Positions 38,716-39,520 of a DNA stretch of 39,520 nucleotides are shown in pieces. The translations under genes were made by a program, and so were the position numbers. This DNA is from an uncultured beta proteobacterium. Its GTDB lineage: Bacteria > Pseudomonadota > Gammaproteobacteria > Burkholderiales > Burkholderiaceae. The first letter of the stretch is position 1, and each line of letters begins with the position of its first letter. Location: assembly GCA_903900805.1 (NCBI GenBank), contig CAIUOP010000039.1, positions 1 to 39,520 on the forward strand, read 5' to 3'. The notes under the pieces are model-generated. The model saw nothing but the letters and a program-made list of their open reading frames with translations, was not told the DNA's origin and ran no database searches.

Positions 38716-39520
38716 TTATGCCAAAACAGCAGTGGCTTGCATAGTTAGCCAGCCCTCATGATCTTGTGCCCAAACGGCAATCGTTTTACCACTCGGATCT
38801 TTTTCTAAATCAGGCTTAGCACATACTTTGAAGATATTGATGTCAAAGCTTGGGCGAATTGCACGGAACTCAAAGCTCTTGAGCTTGCAGCCAGGAATGC
38901 TTTGACGGACTAAATCTACTAAAAGAGTCGCAATCAAAGGACCATGAACAATCAGACCTGGATAGCCCTCAACTTCGGTAACGTATTTACGATCATAGTG
39001 AATACGATGAGCATTAAAGGTGAGCGCTGAGTAACGAAAGAGCAGCACATCATCAGGCTTGATTGTCTTTGACCACTTCGCATCGCTTGGTGCAGGGGTA
39101 GGAGCAACTGGTTTGTCCTCAGGCCCTGGGGCATCGCGATAGACAATATCGTGCTCTTCAATGATGGCAAGACCTTGTTGGTTTGATATCTGATGCTTCA
39201 CTAAAACAAAAATTAAATCACCGGTGCGGCCTGCTTTGTGACTGACTGATTCAATTTTGGAAACGCGCTCAAGCTCATCACCTACAGCAAGTGGGGCTAA
39301 CCACTGAATCCGGCTACCTGCCCACATGCGACGAGGTAGCGGCACTGGAGGAAGAAAGCCGCCACGCTTGGGATGGCCGTCAGCACCAATTTCAGATTGC
39401 CTTGCATGTGGCAAAAAATACAGCCAATGCCATAGCTCAGGCAGAAAAGAGCCCTTACTTGGTTCTGGATCAGGTCGATCTAGCGTTGCCGATAGGGCGC
39501 GGACAGGAGCTGCAGTAACA
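38716..39520 (-). CDS. MaoC-like (FAS1-like) acyl-CoA hydratase, 5' end missing
   Basis: Open in frame from the window edge (first full codon at 39519) to the stop at 38716, 267 residues; the true start is outside. Residues near the edge, ALSATLDRPDPEPSKG and LPELWHWLYFLPHARQS, followed by GGFLPPVPLPRRMWAGSRIQW, mark the FAS1-like dehydratase domain of the HTD2/mesaconyl-C4-CoA hydratase group. The C-terminal hot-dog part has FRYSALTFNAHRIHYDRKYVTEVEGYPGLIVHGPL with the hydratase Asn/His residues. A shorter version starting at TTG 39414 would cut the domain. It should hydrate or dehydrate a short acyl-CoA, perhaps itaconyl- or mesaconyl-CoA; co-directional with the MmgE/PrpD gene. Confidence 0.9.
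   Translation of the reverse strand, partial: VTAAPVRALSATLDRPDPEPSKGSFLPELWHWLYFLPHARQSEIGADGHPKRGGFLPPVPLPRRMWAGSRIQWLAPLAVGDELERVSKIESVSHKAGRTGDLIFVLVKHQISNQQGLAIIEEHDIVYRDAPGPEDKPVAPTPAPSDAKWSKTIKPDDVLLFRYSALTFNAHRIHYDRKYVTEVEGYPGLIVHGPLIATLLVDLVRQSIPGCKLKSFEFRAIRPSFDINIFKVCAKPDLEKDPSGKTIAVWAQDHEGWLTMQATAVLA

Overview
The window reads as chromosomal DNA of a free-living betaproteobacterium of the order Burkholderiales, most likely Polynucleobacter or a close relative. That placement rests on recognisable protein sequences, the trxB/ftsK/lolA/serS order, the nadE-glnB pair, a K+-independent H+-pyrophosphatase, orphan Bug-type solute receptors and moderate, AT-leaning base composition. It is inference from reading, not from a search. 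Genes are densely packed and no gene-free stretch exceeds about 220 bases. I see no insertion sequence, prophage, CRISPR array or rRNA.

Layout, left half. Positions 1-1422: 3'-truncated ilvD (minus). 1644-3332: an orphan FixJ-type response regulator and a RodZ-like HTH/membrane protein (plus), each preceded by the same 18-bp palindrome. 3358-5967: glnB, nadE and ppa (minus). 6138-8198: hppA (plus), divergent from ppa, so soluble and proton-pumping pyrophosphatases lie back to back. 8273-9229: trxB (minus). 9269-13611: ftsK, lolA, serS (plus), followed by tRNA-Ser(CGA). 13759-15348: a small AT-rich HTH gene, a small lipoprotein with a large internal palindrome, and a histone-H1-like tail fused to a globular domain. 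15534-18226: an AsmA protein, a YvlD/holin-4-like membrane protein, slyX and a DUF1653 protein.

Layout, right half. 18260-20232: luciferase-like oxidoreductase, PIN ribonuclease, yaeQ. 20335-24235: COG2509 flavoprotein, hemN and ompW; two perfect FNR/Anr-type boxes lie between hemN and ompW. 24339-27562: uup, cbpM, cbpA. 27625-30477: GarD/UxaA-type dehydratase, pirin, PsiE-like protein. 30585-32206: flavocytochrome c sulfide dehydrogenase genes fccA-fccB. 32387-35984: a tightly coupled operon of a GT-C (family 39) glycosyltransferase, a sialidase-fold protein and a multi-span membrane protein, whose first start codon sits inside a 25-bp perfect palindrome. 36065-39520: Bug-type receptor, MmgE/PrpD protein and a 5'-truncated MaoC-like hydratase.

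Most of the window is housekeeping. The less ordinary parts are (a) the regulator/RodZ-like pair with duplicated operator, (b) the glycosyltransferase-sialidase-membrane operon and its start-codon palindrome, (c) the palindrome inside the small lipoprotein gene, (d) the H1-tail fusion, and (e) the paired FNR sites of ompW. None amounts to a proven new system; (a) and (b) are the best candidates.
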